A stretch of 64,000 nt of DNA, taken from the NCBI RefSeq assembly GCF_025449215.1, contig NZ_CP104900.1, positions 1,984,001 through 2,048,000 of the forward strand, read 5' to 3'. Under the pieces are notes generated by a model. That model did no database searches. It saw only the letters and a list, made by a program, of their open reading frames with translations, and had not been told where the DNA came from. The DNA comes from Shewanella seohaensis. Lineage in GTDB: Bacteria; Pseudomonadota; Gammaproteobacteria; Enterobacterales; Shewanellaceae. Below are positions 1 to 10,061 of this stretch, one piece after another (positions within the stretch are counted from its first letter, which is position 1; each line of letters begins with the position of its first letter). Both the position numbers and the translations under genes were made by a program.

Positions 1-414
1 AAAGATGTCAATGCAGTATTAGGATATATTTATTCAGACGATAGCGGTCATATTGCCCAAGGCGCAATGCACATGACCCATGATGCGGGTGTGCATCATT
101 TTGAAGTTGGCGCTAAGTTAAGCCAGTTATGGGCAGATGATGCGCCAAATGGCAGCACAGTGTCAGTGGGTGGTCGTTATGCCTTGGCGTTAGGGCCAAA
201 CATCTCTTTGCATGCCGCTGCTTACTATGCGCCATCGGTATTGTCTTTCGGTAATGTCGATGGTCAATACGAATTGGATTCAAAGGTACAGTACCGTGTG
301 AATCCTAATATGGCGTTCTATGTCGGTTACCGTAAGATTGCCTTCGAATATGATCACGCCCGTGATTTTACCTTCGAAGATGGCGTTTACATCGGCGGTA
401 AGTTCCGCTTCTAA
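1..414 (+). CDS. YfaZ-family outer membrane protein, C-terminal part
   Basis: The frame is open from base 1 and ends at a TAA at 412-414, so only the last 137 residues are inside the window. The visible part is a run of amphipathic beta strands with alternating aromatic and glycine residues (VGGRYALAL, MAFYVGYRKI). It ends in ...GGKFRF, the C-terminal phenylalanine typical of outer membrane barrels recognised by the BAM machinery. The overall pattern matches the YfaZ family of small porin-like proteins. Start, signal peptide and regulation lie upstream of the window. Substrate is unknown. Confidence 0.75.
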   Translation, partial: KDVNAVLGYIYSDDSGHIAQGAMHMTHDAGVHHFEVGAKLSQLWADDAPNGSTVSVGGRYALALGPNISLHAAAYYAPSVLSFGNVDGQYELDSKVQYRVNPNMAFYVGYRKIAFEYDHARDFTFEDGVYIGGKFRF

Positions 415-425
415 TCTCACCTTTG

Positions 426-486
426 AGTGGCCTTTACAGAGGCCACTTCGATGTCAAAGCCGGCCAAGGTTAACTTCGCCGGCTTT
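426..486 (+). terminator. Two adjacent hairpins after the YfaZ gene
   Basis: A first stem AGTGGCC/GGCCACT (426-432 with 441-447) is followed by a second, AAGCCGGC/GCCGGCTT (from 457 to about 486), which runs into TTTT. The second is a plausible intrinsic terminator for the plus-strand gene and overlaps the end of the convergent transporter gene. Confidence 0.55.
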
Positions 487-1321
487 TCCATTTGGCTTTC
501 AGTTCGCTGTAGCTTGGCAGGATGGAGGAGAAGATCACCAGTCCTATGCCAATACACACCACAATGCTTAAGTGCTCATCCAAAAACCACCAACCAAACA
601 ATGCGGCAAAAATAAGGCCTGTGTATTCCACGGGCGCCATTTGGCTGGCATCGGCACGCCGATAGGCGTGGATGATGAGGTAGGTCATGCCGATATAAAA
701 CAGGCCTAAGGTCAAACCAACTTGGGCGACTGGCAGGCTAAAGTCGGCGCCTTCGTACCAGGTTGCCGGTATCAGAAAAACCATGGCAAAGGCATTAGAC
801 CAAAAGAGTGTTGAAAAGGGATGCTCATGGGTTGAATATGCCTTCAAAATGAGGCTGTTGGTTGCCGAGGTCATAGCACCAAAAAAGGCTAGACCGATAT
901 AGAGGTTAAATTCCGTCGGCTGACTTATCAGCAAAATGCCCGTAAAACCAATAATCCCCGCGACGGTGCGGCGATAACCTATGCGTTCGTTTAAAAAGAA
1001 GGCGGACATCAGCAACAGTAACAATGGGGAGGTATAAATGACCGCAGTCACAGTCGCCAGCGGTAAGTGCAGCACCGCTAGCATAAAGATGGCATTGCCT
1101 AAGCCTATTAACAGTGCTCGGCTCAAGTGCACCTTGTAAAAGGGGCTTAACTTAAGGTTTCCCTGTAGTCGCCAAACAAAGGGTAATACTAAGAGCGTGG
1201 CGAATAATTGGCGATACAGCACCAGTTGAAACACTGGCGCATTCGTTTCAAGCAATTTAACCAATAGGTTACCGCTGGCAATCAACAACTGGGCAGCTAG
1301 AATCATCAATAAGGGTGCCAT
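470..1321 (-). CDS. EamA/DMT-family inner membrane transporter
   Basis: A 283-residue protein of about ten hydrophobic segments, with the two-fold EamA repeat of the drug/metabolite transporter superfamily. Recognisable pieces are the N-terminal helix MAPLLMILAAQLLIASGN, the first-repeat end with SPLLLLLMSAFFLNERIG, and the second-repeat counterpart with APVEYTGLIFAALFGWWFLDEHLS. These two 'E' helices are the hallmark of RhaT/EamA carriers. Length is normal (280-300). It converges with the YfaZ gene and stands alone. The substrate cannot be inferred; metabolite export is the commonest role. Confidence 0.8.
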   Translation of the reverse strand: MAPLLMILAAQLLIASGNLLVKLLETNAPVFQLVLYRQLFATLLVLPFVWRLQGNLKLSPFYKVHLSRALLIGLGNAIFMLAVLHLPLATVTAVIYTSPLLLLLMSAFFLNERIGYRRTVAGIIGFTGILLISQPTEFNLYIGLAFFGAMTSATNSLILKAYSTHEHPFSTLFWSNAFAMVFLIPATWYEGADFSLPVAQVGLTLGLFYIGMTYLIIHAYRRADASQMAPVEYTGLIFAALFGWWFLDEHLSIVVCIGIGLVIFSSILPSYSELKAKWKSRRS

Positions 1322-1518
1322 AGGTATCCAAGTTAACGGCTGAAATGGTGGCTAAGCTTTTACGCACTAAGTGAACGACTAAAATATCATCATAAGGTAC
1401 CCGATTGCCGACTAATTTAGTCTAATCAATTGTAAAAAATAAAATGTAGTCATAAAGTTAACACTCTAAAATGATTTTCTGCCTGGAACTAGACGCTGGT
1501 ATATAAACCAAGATACCT

Positions 1519-3184
1519 ATGAGCAAAACTAACTTACACAATTTCTGGTGCTTTTTGCTGCTTCTTTGGACATTTAGTCCGTTTGCCTTGAGCGCTGAAA
1601 TTGCGTTGGATTCCCCTATTTATTCCACGCCGATAATAAACAACAGCCACCGGCTGATTTTAATCAAGTGACTCAATGGATGAGCCAGCTCGAAGAGGCC
1701 AGTTCGGTGAGCCTTGCGGGGGCGATTATTGGATGGTGTCTCCCGTGATGGTCAACAGTCGCCAAAACCATTGGGTGGTGGATGCCAGTAATTCCATTGT
1801 CGAATCGGTCGATTATTGGTTGCTCGGCAGCGATGGTTCAGTGCAGTTTGCCCAGAGTGGTTACTATGCGCCCTATGAGTTTTTATTCGATTATGGCCGT
1901 AAAGTTAAGCTCAATATGGGGACGGATTATTGGTTAGTGACTCGGCTGAGCAGCCGATATTTCTCATCAGCCCCTGAGCTGGCTATTGAGTCGGAAGAAG
2001 TACACCAACTGACCACGGACCGCATGGCCTTGGCCATAATGATTTGTTTAGGTGGATTGTTTTTTATTGCGCTGTACAATTTGCTGATTTATATCTCTAT
2101 TTTTGATAAAGCCTTTCTATATTACGGCCTGTATGTGTTGACCTATTTTGGTGGTTGGGCCTTGACCTTCCATTTACCGGCGCACCTATTCAACTTTCAT
2201 CAGCTTGAGTTGCATCATCTGTTTTTTATCAGTTTGCCGATATTTAACATTCTGTTCTACAAACACTTCTTACAGCTTCCCAGCTATTCGCCGCGATTAT
2301 GGCGCCTTAGCAAGTACCTGTTAATCGCCTGCATTTTAGCCCTGCCAACCAGTGTGTTGTTATTGTCCTATACCGCGATTATTGCTTCGGTATTAATCAT
2401 GCTGTGGATTGCACTGGCCATTACTTGCGGCAATGTCTGTTTAATGAAAGGTTTTGCGCCTGCCCGTTATTTTATTATGGCTTTTAGCTGTTTATTGCTG
2501 CCAGCGTTAATTATTCTTCCGGGCAATATGGGGATCACCCCCGATTTTATCGAACATGCCGAGTTTGCCACGCTGCTGGGCGGCACAGTGGATGCTCTGT
2601 TGTTATCCCTCGCCTTAGCGAACAAGCTTAAACTGCTATCCGAGGAACGTAAGGCGCATATCGAAGAGTTAGGAATCGCTTGGGAAAAGGCCAGGCTCGA
2701 TGGTTTAACCCGAGTGGGTAATCGCTATGCCTTTGATGAGTTTATGAATTCACAATTGGCTTTTGGCAATAAAGTGGTTCAGCCAATGGCTTTGGTGTTA
2801 CTCAATGTCGACAGCCTTAAAATGGTGAACGATACCTTAGGCCATCAAGAGGGCGACCGTTTACTGCAACGCTTAGTACAGGTTTTGCAGGCGACTAATA
2901 TTGCTCACCTTAAAATTTATCGGATCAGTGGCGATGAGTTTGTGCTGATCCTGCCCGCAAATGGTATGGCAACCTTAACGACCTGCTTGAGGGGGTTAAC
3001 GACGCAATTTGCCGCTGAGGGCTTAAAGGATTGCCAGTTTAGTTTTGGTTTCGCCATTAATACCGATGTGGCCGAGCCCCACGAGTGGCTTCGCAGCGCC
3101 GATAGCAGTTTGTATCAGTCGCGGATGGAAAAGCGCCGTCAGGAATACGCCGATACCCGCGCGGGCGAGATTGTCTCGATTTAG
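1519..3184 (+). CDS. DISM-7TM GGDEF diguanylate cyclase, frame broken twice near the N-terminus
   Basis: The reading begins at 1519 with a signal peptide (MSKTNLHNFWCFLLLLWTFS..., cleavage near ALSA) and then needs all three frames. Frame 1 runs to about 1645, frame 3 covers the segment PPADFNQVTQWMSQLEEASS, and frame 2 runs from the G run at 1718-1722 onward. From there the protein is intact: a DISM extracellular sensing region, seven hydrophobic helices (about residues 120-320), then a GGDEF domain (DGLTRVGNRYAFDEF, NVDSLKMVNDTLGH) with active-site signature SGDEF instead of GGDEF. That variant is found in some active cyclases. Role: c-di-GMP synthesis in response to a periplasmic carbohydrate-like signal, inferred from the family. 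No EAL domain is present. A TTG/ATG restart at 1676 would lose the signal peptide, so the breaks are probably sequence errors. Confidence 0.8.
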
Positions 3185-3255
3185 AGTCTCTATTTAAAAG
3201 AGCCTCCATTTAATCGAGCGCCTCTTTAAATTTGAACACATACAAATAGTTGGAT

Positions 3256-3283
3256 AAAAAGGGGCTGCATAATGCAGCCCCTT
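3256..3283 (-). terminator. Terminator between convergent genes
   Basis: A 12-base stem (AAGGGGCTGCAT with its complement) followed on the minus strand by a T run. It lies between the ends of the GGDEF gene and the convergent oxidoreductase gene and may work in both directions. Confidence 0.75.
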
Positions 3284-3288
3284 GGTAT

Positions 3289-6200
3289 TTAGGCGAAGTC
3301 TTTTTCGCCTTTGATAATGGCCGGATGGCCGCAGATGGCTTTGGCAGTATGCATTCCCGCCATCGTTGCTGCCTCCACACAACTGGCGTTGAGCCCGGTT
3401 TTAATCCAATCTCCCGTCATATACAGATTGTCGATGCCCGTACCATCCGTGGTGATCCGATATTGAGAGCTGCTTTTCACTGACAGAACATAACGCTCAG
3501 AAGGATCCACATTGGCGCGCCAATATTGGCTATCGAATCGCGCCTCGCCTTGGCGCTGCTGTTCATCGTGCAACCATTCCCAAGGGAAGGTATCGCCAAC
3601 CTGCTGCCACAGCTTATGAATTTCCGTATTGAGTTGATTGATGGCGCCAGCCTTGGCTTCGGCGGTTTTGCGCTGTTGAAAACCGATATCCGTACGCGGA
3701 GGATAAGCATCCACTGGCAACGCCGAGCAGAAATAACTGGCATTTTTAGGCTCTAGGCCGCGCCAGTCTTCTTTATCGAGCAATTGGTCCATCGATGCCC
3801 ACGTATCGAAGGGCTCGGTAAAGCCGGATAAGACGGGCTGCTCGCCATCCTCTGAATAATTGGGCCAACCTATACCATTAAGATCTTGATTCATCCACAG
3901 TTGATAGGCTTGGGTCGTGACTGTCTGCACTTTATCGACACAGGTTTTGAGCGCCGGACTCTGCGCAACGACCTCACTCGCTACATGGGGGACCGATCCT
4001 AATGACAGACCAAAAATCACTTTGTCGAAGTCCACGCCTTTTTGCAGACGTTTTTTCGGTAGTGCCTGACCAAATTGCGCCTCGTACAGATTGTCCCAAT
4101 CGCTCCAGAAGTGCTCAAGATTAATATCATGGGCTTTTAGCAATGCGGCTTGATCAGGCTCTAGCTGGTCGTAATTGGGCGTGCTGGGCCAGCAGGCTAA
4201 GCCTTTGACATCCACGAGTGGATTGTAGTCTTTAACCGACGGTGCCAGTGCGACTTGCTCAGTGATTTCAATCGCTTGAATGCTGTTGTCGCGACATTCT
4301 AAATTATCAACCCGATTGAAGAAGTGGAAGTTAACCCCGCGCCGTTTCAGCACTTCATAGTAGGGGGTAAAGACCACATCGCCCATACCCGCCTGCATTT
4401 TCCACATGACTCCGCCTTGATAACACAGGGCGATACGCAGCATGGAGCGAATAATAGTCCCCGCTTCGACATTAGGTTTATCGAAGTTGCCTTTTTCGTA
4501 GGCAAACACCAGATCATAAAAACCGCGTACTGGCGCACTGTCGACCGTGTATTTTTGGCTGGCGCCGTGTTTGGTTAACCATTCGCGGTAATCATAGTCG
4601 TTGATGGCGTCGAAACCCTTTTCAAACACATCATCGGCAAACATCCCTTTTAAGATGGTTAAGCCTAAGTCGACGGCGATATACAGATGGCGTAACTCGT
4701 CGTTAGTGTCTAAATGGTTGCTAAAGCGTTTAACCAACCTTTGGTGCAGGGCATCGACGGCGGATTCGACCAAACCATCGTCACTCTCGCTGTGGACATG
4801 CTCATCGCATTCGCGGCCAATCATTTGATTAAAATGGCATTCGAGCTTGTCACCTAGGGCGTCTAGGGATTCCATCGCATCATCGACCGAATCCTCTAAC
4901 TTATCCTTCAGCCGTTCAAACCAGCTGATATCGAGCCAGTTTTTCGGCGTCGCCATGGCTTTTTCATCGGCTTCCAGCAGGGAGTCCATGTCCTTTAACC
5001 ATTCTTTTATCCAAGCAAAGGCGGCCTTAACTACCTTCCAGAAGGTTAATGTTTCGGTGCCATCTCCAGGGATCCCTGGGAGTGTGGGGAAGGTGATTGG
5101 CCAGCTAACGGAGCGACCATTAATTTCTTCCTGCAGCACAATAAAATTATGGGGTTTAAAGGCATCGAAGAAGGTCGCTAGCGGCGCTTCGGGCGGGCGG
5201 TCTAATTCTTCATAGGCTTTACGCATCAAGGCGCAGGCATTTTGATAAAAACCAAACCAGATATGCAGGCCGTGCTCTTCAATCCGTTGTCCCATAGCGG
5301 CATTACGGCCACTTGCGCCCTTGCCGCCGATTCGCCAGCCTAATTGATAGACATCAATCTCATATTGATTCTGCCAGCCGGGCCTGTCGGTGAGATAACA
5401 GGCAGCGGTCATGGCGGCGACACCTCCGCCGAGAATGGCAATTTTTTGTTTTTTGATTTCAGAGTTATCGACCAGCACTTCGCCAGGCGGTACTTCAAAA
5501 TCAAAGTTCACATGGTAGGGCAGTAATACATGTTGCTCGCCAACCTCGACGCCTAGGGTCTCTTTGAGTGGGAAGCTGGCGTTATCAAAAATGGTGGCGA
5601 CAAAGTCATTTTCCAACAGGGCAACACTGTGTACTTTATTGACCTGTGCGGGCGCCGCCGTAATCGCCTGATAAACTGCTTTTTTGCCTGACGCATCTGG
5701 AAACTGCTTTAAAAACACTTGGTCGATAGCGGGCTTAAACAGCAAGTGAAACAGTTGCTCCTCACCTAGTTTATCCAGCTCTGGAATAAAATCCGTTTGT
5801 TCTTTAAAGAGTTGCCAGGTTTGGGCTATGGCTTCTAACGTGGTGAGCTGCGCCTCGGGCTTGGCATTGCAATTCACTTCAATCAGCGGGTGCATGGCAA
5901 GTTCAGTGTCAGGACTAAAGTGTAAAAAGCTCTTTGTTGTCAAGGAGAGGCGGGTTAATGGCTCACCGACCGCGGGCATAGTGTATTCACACAAATACTT
6001 GGGATAACCGAACAACTCGCGGCCATTGATCAGGGCCATCGCATCATTTACCCAAATGTGCAGCGGCTGAAAATACACATGGCTGATGGATGCGCTGTTG
6101 CTATTGTCTTGGCGACCGACCATGACCCAAGTGATGATGTCGGTTTCTTGGATCCAACCTTTGGCTCTGTCGGTCGGGTCCTCTGAATAGGCTTTCTCGA

Positions 6201-6414
6201 TTTGGGTAAAGGTTGTCAGTACATAGGGCGACAGCACTTTAAAGTACATGGCGCTTCCGGCGACTTGATTGAGCGTTTTATCAATGGAGCGCTGCAGATT
6301 GGCGAGTTTTCCCTTGAGAAAAAAGCCGTACATATCGGCTTTATTCAACACTAAGGGCGAGTGCATCAACATACTGCCAGGGGGATAGATAAAATCGGGG
6401 CGTTGTTTTTCCAT
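3289..6414 (-). CDS. Acetoacetate-decarboxylase-like domain fused to FAD-dependent NAD(P)-binding oxidoreductase
   Basis: A 1041-residue two-part protein. Residues about 1-320 resemble acetoacetate decarboxylase-like proteins (PPGSMLMHSPLVL..., PLHIWVNDAMALINGRELFGYPKYL). From about residue 325 an amine-oxidase/phytoene-desaturase-type flavoprotein begins with a dinucleotide-binding motif (KIAILGGGVAAMTAACYLTD), then the second glycine-rich stretch LGWRIGGKGASGRN and EEHGLHIWFGFY. The C-terminus has the flavin-binding end GIDNLYMTGDWIKTGLNASCVEAATMAGMHTA. The middle carries a charged, likely helical insertion. No transmembrane helix stands out. Substrate unknown; a lipid or polyene is possible by family. 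Isolated, with its own terminator. The fusion reads through in one unbroken frame. Confidence 0.75.
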   Translation of the reverse strand: MEKQRPDFIYPPGSMLMHSPLVLNKADMYGFFLKGKLANLQRSIDKTLNQVAGSAMYFKVLSPYVLTTFTQIEKAYSEDPTDRAKGWIQETDIITWVMVGRQDNSNSASISHVYFQPLHIWVNDAMALINGRELFGYPKYLCEYTMPAVGEPLTRLSLTTKSFLHFSPDTELAMHPLIEVNCNAKPEAQLTTLEAIAQTWQLFKEQTDFIPELDKLGEEQLFHLLFKPAIDQVFLKQFPDASGKKAVYQAITAAPAQVNKVHSVALLENDFVATIFDNASFPLKETLGVEVGEQHVLLPYHVNFDFEVPPGEVLVDNSEIKKQKIAILGGGVAAMTAACYLTDRPGWQNQYEIDVYQLGWRIGGKGASGRNAAMGQRIEEHGLHIWFGFYQNACALMRKAYEELDRPPEAPLATFFDAFKPHNFIVLQEEINGRSVSWPITFPTLPGIPGDGTETLTFWKVVKAAFAWIKEWLKDMDSLLEADEKAMATPKNWLDISWFERLKDKLEDSVDDAMESLDALGDKLECHFNQMIGRECDEHVHSESDDGLVESAVDALHQRLVKRFSNHLDTNDELRHLYIAVDLGLTILKGMFADDVFEKGFDAINDYDYREWLTKHGASQKYTVDSAPVRGFYDLVFAYEKGNFDKPNVEAGTIIRSMLRIALCYQGGVMWKMQAGMGDVVFTPYYEVLKRRGVNFHFFNRVDNLECRDNSIQAIEITEQVALAPSVKDYNPLVDVKGLACWPSTPNYDQLEPDQAALLKAHDINLEHFWSDWDNLYEAQFGQALPKKRLQKGVDFDKVIFGLSLGSVPHVASEVVAQSPALKTCVDKVQTVTTQAYQLWMNQDLNGIGWPNYSEDGEQPVLSGFTEPFDTWASMDQLLDKEDWRGLEPKNASYFCSALPVDAYPPRTDIGFQQRKTAEAKAGAINQLNTEIHKLWQQVGDTFPWEWLHDEQQRQGEARFDSQYWRANVDPSERYVLSVKSSSQYRITTDGTGIDNLYMTGDWIKTGLNASCVEAATMAGMHTAKAICGHPAIIKGEKDFA

Positions 6415-6653
6415 GGGATCATCCTTTAAACCCGTTAAGATGTGTCAGGTGGTTTGGTCAATAAAGGGCGTAAATAAACCCTAAAGAGCATAGGGTAAAT
6501 CAGCTCATTAGCCTATTGATTTTACAATTGAATCAAAACAGAGAAGAGGGGAAACGCTTGGACTAACTAGCAAGTTGGAGGTTATCCAACTTGCTCGGAT
6601 TTGACTGGCTTATTAAAGCGCGAATTTGCTAAGGCAAACGGGTAGTTTATCGG

Positions 6654-6812
6654 TTACTTCGATTTATGCTGATAGAAATCCACCTCTGCATCATCTGAAT
6701 AACGGCGCTTAGTGTCCCTGCGACGTTGTTTTACGCGTTTGTTTTTTTGCTTACCTTTGACGTTATCGCCCCATGGCGCATCATCGTCGTCAAATTCATA
6801 GGAGTGTGACAT
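6654..6812 (-). CDS. Small conserved acidic/basic hypothetical protein (52 aa)
   Basis: A short gene of 52 codons, starting at the ATG whose complement ends at 6812. The product begins MSHSYEFDDDDAPWGD, an acidic head, and continues into a very basic middle (KGKQKNKRVKQRRRDTKRR) and a tail ending DFYQHKSK. This charge layout, with no hydrophobic core, is seen in small uncharacterised gamma-proteobacterial proteins that may bind nucleic acid. That role is only a guess. No strong Shine-Dalgarno is seen. The clean composition supports a real gene, but I do not recognise a named family. Confidence 0.55.
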   Translation of the reverse strand: MSHSYEFDDDDAPWGDNVKGKQKNKRVKQRRRDTKRRYSDDAEVDFYQHKSK

Positions 6813-7099
6813 GGTCAAAATTCCAAAAATACCTGTGCCATTCTCAGCACTCGATCTTTTTACCCAAAGGCGAGATTAAGCTAAAGCGAAATATTTCATC
6901 ACTGATGGTGAAAAGTTTTGTCCAAGAAGGGGGATACGTCTCAATGGAATTGGGTTGGCGATTTTACCCCGCATCCTAGGGGTTATCTTGATGATTATTA
7001 AATGAATAAGATAAAAAGCGCATTGAGATTGTGCGAAGGCAAAAAGAATGGCACTCAGGATATGAGTGCCAAGTTTTGATAAAAAATAAGGAGTTAGTG

Positions 7100-8440
7100 C
7101 TAGTGATTGCGCTGCATGCGCGCCACAAACATTCCATCTGTATTGGCTTCGAAGGGCCACACGGTCAACATTTCTGTTTGTTCGCCAGTAAAGGGGTGGC
7201 GGATCGGCACTAAGCTGAACTCGGGATGTTGTTGTAAAAAGGCGGAAACTACTTGCTCATTTTCAACGGGTGATAATGAGCAAGTGGCATAGACTAAGCT
7301 TCCGCCCAGTTTTACCGCCTTGCTGCTGCGGCTTAAAATATCCAGTTGGAGTGCTGCTTTATCAGTGACGGCATCGAGGCTATCGAGCCAGCGCATATCG
7401 GGATTGCGGCGCCATGTGCCCGTGCAGCTACAGGGGGCGTCGACTAATACCCCATCAAAATGGTTGGCGTCGACCGGCAGTGCATCACTGCGCCAGCGCG
7501 CAATGCTGATACCATCAAACTTTGCTCGTTGGGCACGTTTGCTGAGTTCTTCTAAGGCGTGGGCGCGAATATCCGATGAGACTATGCTGCCCACGAATGG
7601 ATTGTGCTTAGCCGTGGCCGTTTGCATCAGTGATCGCAATTGCAGGGTTTTTCCGCCTGCGCCACTGCAGGTATCCCACCAGTGTTGCCAAGGCTCTGGT
7701 GCGCATATTTGACCTATCACTTGCGAGGCTAAATCCTGGATCTCGATTTTGCCTTCTTTATAGAGTGATATTTCATTGAGATTCATGCTCTTAGTGCCAA
7801 GGTTGATAGCATCTTCAAAATAGAGGCTGACGCTTGCATCTATCTCAAGTGCTTGCAGTTGTTTGACTGCTGTTTGGCTGTTGATTCCCTGCGTGCGTCC
7901 CCAAATTGGTGGGCGGCTAGACATGGCTTCGATGAGATTTGGACGCAGCTCTGGGGCAATTGGGCATACCTGCCAAAACCATTCGGGTAATAAATCTGTG
8001 AGTTCAAAGGACGCTTCTGGAAATTGCTGCCGTACCAGTGCCAATTTATCCGTTAAGCTGCTAACGCTAAGGGACTGAAGTTGTTGATAATCAACCGGCG
8101 ATTGGGCGAGCTCATGCCAGGCACTGGCGATATCCTGCCATGGATGGGCTTCGATTAAGGCACTCGCGCTGAGCATGGCAAAAAATTGTGGCGCCTGTTG
8201 ATGATCGCCTGTGGCTTTAAACCAGCCCCACCAACGGAACAGGCTAAATAAGGATTCGCGGATCACTTTGCGATCCTTAGAACCGTGCTTTTTATGTTCC
8301 CTAAAGTAGTTCGCGAGAACTCGGTCGGCGGGTTGCTTGGTATTTAAAATCTCATCGAACAATAACTTAATGGTATTGGCATAACTTAATCCGCGTTTTT
8401 GCGCGAGGGTTTGCGGTTCGATATTCACTGTAGATGCCAT
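7100..8440 (-). CDS. RsmB/NOP-family RNA cytosine-5 methyltransferase
   Basis: About 446 residues from the ATG at 8440 (product begins MASTVNIEPQTLAQKRG). An in-frame start further upstream at 8539 would add a 33-residue tail of unlikely composition. The N-terminal third is a helical RNA-binding-type region. The C-terminal half is a Rossmann methyltransferase with the SAM loop WDTCSGAGGKTLQL, the motif IV dipeptide context VDAPCSCTGTWRRNPD (catalytic-assist Cys) and motif VI YATCSLSPVENEQV (nucleophile Cys). These are the signatures of the Sun/RsmB/NOP2 class, which makes m5C in rRNA or tRNA. Which RNA is methylated cannot be told. The serine-cysteine of PCSC, where PCSG is usual, is slightly atypical. 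Confidence 0.85.
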   Translation of the reverse strand: MASTVNIEPQTLAQKRGLSYANTIKLLFDEILNTKQPADRVLANYFREHKKHGSKDRKVIRESLFSLFRWWGWFKATGDHQQAPQFFAMLSASALIEAHPWQDIASAWHELAQSPVDYQQLQSLSVSSLTDKLALVRQQFPEASFELTDLLPEWFWQVCPIAPELRPNLIEAMSSRPPIWGRTQGINSQTAVKQLQALEIDASVSLYFEDAINLGTKSMNLNEISLYKEGKIEIQDLASQVIGQICAPEPWQHWWDTCSGAGGKTLQLRSLMQTATAKHNPFVGSIVSSDIRAHALEELSKRAQRAKFDGISIARWRSDALPVDANHFDGVLVDAPCSCTGTWRRNPDMRWLDSLDAVTDKAALQLDILSRSSKAVKLGGSLVYATCSLSPVENEQVVSAFLQQHPEFSLVPIRHPFTGEQTEMLTVWPFEANTDGMFVARMQRNH

Positions 8441-8586
8441 GATTGCTGATGATAAGCCGTTTGGATTGCCCATAAAGTTAGCCTGAAAAGGGGCTCGGCC
8501 GAGTGATGTGCATCCGATGGGATGAATATGGCCAAGCAAATCAATAAGTGGCGCAGAGTGTAGCAGTTTTACGTATCGCTAGCAGT

Positions 8587-8615
8587 AAAAAAGCCCCAAT
8601 GCTGAGTTGGGGCTT
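8587..8615 (-). terminator. Terminator of the YfcG-like gene
   Basis: AGCCCCAA pairs with TTGGGGCT around GCTGAG, followed on the minus strand by six T. It lies about 40 bases past the stop of the glutathione transferase gene. Confidence 0.8.
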
Positions 8616-8651
8616 GATGGGGAAAACGAATGCGCGAGAGGATAGGATGAC

Positions 8652-9320
8652 CTACTTAGTCACCATCTTCTGGATTTGTTTAGCACGCTCTTCGTCACTC
8701 AAGACCGAAGGCGGCGGTGTGACTATGCCTTTTTGGCAAGCGGGTCTTAGGGCTAACTCATCTAACCAACGTTGTAAGTGAGTGAGTCCTTCCATGTTGA
8801 TGCCGCTCCATTCATGGATGCGCACCCAAGGCCAAGTCGCGATATCGGCAATGGTGTACTCATCACCGGCTAGATACTGATGCTTGGCTAACTGGGTGTT
8901 CATTACCTCAAACAAACGTCGACCTTCTTTTTGGTAACGTTCAATAGCCGCAGGGATTTTTTCGGGGAAGTAACGGTAAAACACGTTAGCTTGACCCATC
9001 ATTGGGCCAACACCGCTCATTTGGAACATCAGCCATTGAATGACCTGTGAGCGTTTTTTTGGATCGGCAGGCAAAAACTTACCCGTTTTTTCAGCCAGAT
9101 ACAGAAGAATCGCACCGGACTCGAACACCACAAAGTCATCGTTATCTCGGTCGATAATGGCTGGAATACGGCCATTAGGGTTAATGGCCAGAAACTCAGG
9201 CTGTTTCTGTTCGTTAGTGTTGAAATCTAATTTATGCACTCGATAGTCGAGACCCATTTCTTCGAGCGCGATGGAAATTTTAAAACCGTTCGGGGTCGCG
9301 GCGGTATATAAATCAATCAT
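8652..9320 (-). CDS. Glutathione S-transferase, YfcG/disulfide-bond oxidoreductase type
   Basis: A 222-residue protein with an N-terminal thioredoxin-fold domain ([26 protein letters not shown], then [11 protein letters not shown] and [18 protein letters not shown], which holds the glutathione-contact ES pair). An all-helical C-terminal domain has the conserved [10 protein letters not shown] motif. The TPNG active-site stretch and the long C-terminal tail match the YfcG/Nu-class group, whose E. coli member reduces disulfides with glutathione. Cytosolic. Start ATG 9320 has GGGATAACT just upstream. Another GST lies immediately upstream on the same strand (61-base gap), so the two may be co-transcribed. 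Confidence 0.88.
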   Translation of the reverse strand: MIDLYTAATPNGFKISIALEEMGLDYRVHKLDFNTNEQKQPEFLAINPNGRIPAIIDRDNDDFVVFESGAILLYLAEKTGKFLPADPKKRSQVIQWLMFQMSGVGPMMGQANVFYRYFPEKIPAAIERYQKEGRRLFEVMNTQLAKHQYLAGDEYTIADIATWPWVRIHEWSGINMEGLTHLQRWLDELALRPACQKGIVTPPPSVLSDEERAKQIQKMVTK

Positions 9321-9381
9321 AGTTATCCCTTAAGTCTTAACTGGTTAGTGCTTAACTTGGCTGCCCAACAGGGCATCGCTG

Positions 9382-10008
9382 TCAGTTTTTCGGGGTAAGC
9401 GACACTATCGCAGGCCGCTGGGCCACTGTCGCAAACCAAGCCTGAATATGGGGCAGAGTGTCATCCACCAGAATATCTAAGTTTTTAATAAAGCTAATAA
9501 AAACGTATGCAGAAATGTCGGCAATCGTAAAGTTATCGCCCGCAACATAACTTGATTTGGCTAATTGTTGGTCTAAGGTCGGTAGGAAGTCAATGACCCG
9601 TTGGCGTGATTCTGCGCCCCAGGCTTCGACACAATTTTCCCTGTCTTTGTAGATACCCGTTAGATTTCTAAAGGCTTGAAAACCTGCTGTAAAACCTTGT
9701 AACTCAATAATACGTTGCCACATTTCCACTTTAGCGCGCTCTAGCGGCGTGTTGCCAAATAAGGAAGTGTCACTCGGATAGATCTCGTCGAGATAACGGC
9801 AAATAGCGACGGATTCACAGATATGGTTGCCATCATCGAGTTCGAGCAGGGGAATGCGGCCGTTGACACTTTTGGCTTTGAATTCAGGGTTAAGGTTTTC
9901 ACCGCCGCGAATGTCCACACTCACACGTGGAATGTCGATGCCTTTTTCTGCGAGGAAAATACTCACGCGTCTTGCGCTTGGCGTTGGTGCTAATTCATAA
10001 AGCTTCAT
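9382..10008 (-). CDS. Glutathione S-transferase family protein
   Basis: 208 residues: an N-terminal thioredoxin-like domain (MKLYELAPTPSARRVSIFLAEKGID, NGRIPLLELDDGNHICESVAICRYLDEIYP, with the glutathione-binding E-S pair) and a C-terminal helical domain with FTIADISAYVFISF. A Shine-Dalgarno GGAAAG precedes ATG 10008. It is transcribed away from a TetR-type regulator and probably forms a two-gene unit with the next GST. Such pairs usually serve electrophile detoxification controlled by the divergent repressor. The substrate is unknown. Confidence 0.85.
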   Translation of the reverse strand: MKLYELAPTPSARRVSIFLAEKGIDIPRVSVDIRGGENLNPEFKAKSVNGRIPLLELDDGNHICESVAICRYLDEIYPSDTSLFGNTPLERAKVEMWQRIIELQGFTAGFQAFRNLTGIYKDRENCVEAWGAESRQRVIDFLPTLDQQLAKSSYVAGDNFTIADISAYVFISFIKNLDILVDDTLPHIQAWFATVAQRPAIVSLTPKN

Positions 10009-10061
10009 GCTCTTTCCTTCTGTTAATCTGTAAGTTTGCCTAAATAGGGCTTTAACGGAAC

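Noticed and set aside
6876..7160. 94-codon minus-strand frame beside the RNA methyltransferase
   Set aside because: Overlaps the real gene's 3' end in another frame and has no family resemblance.
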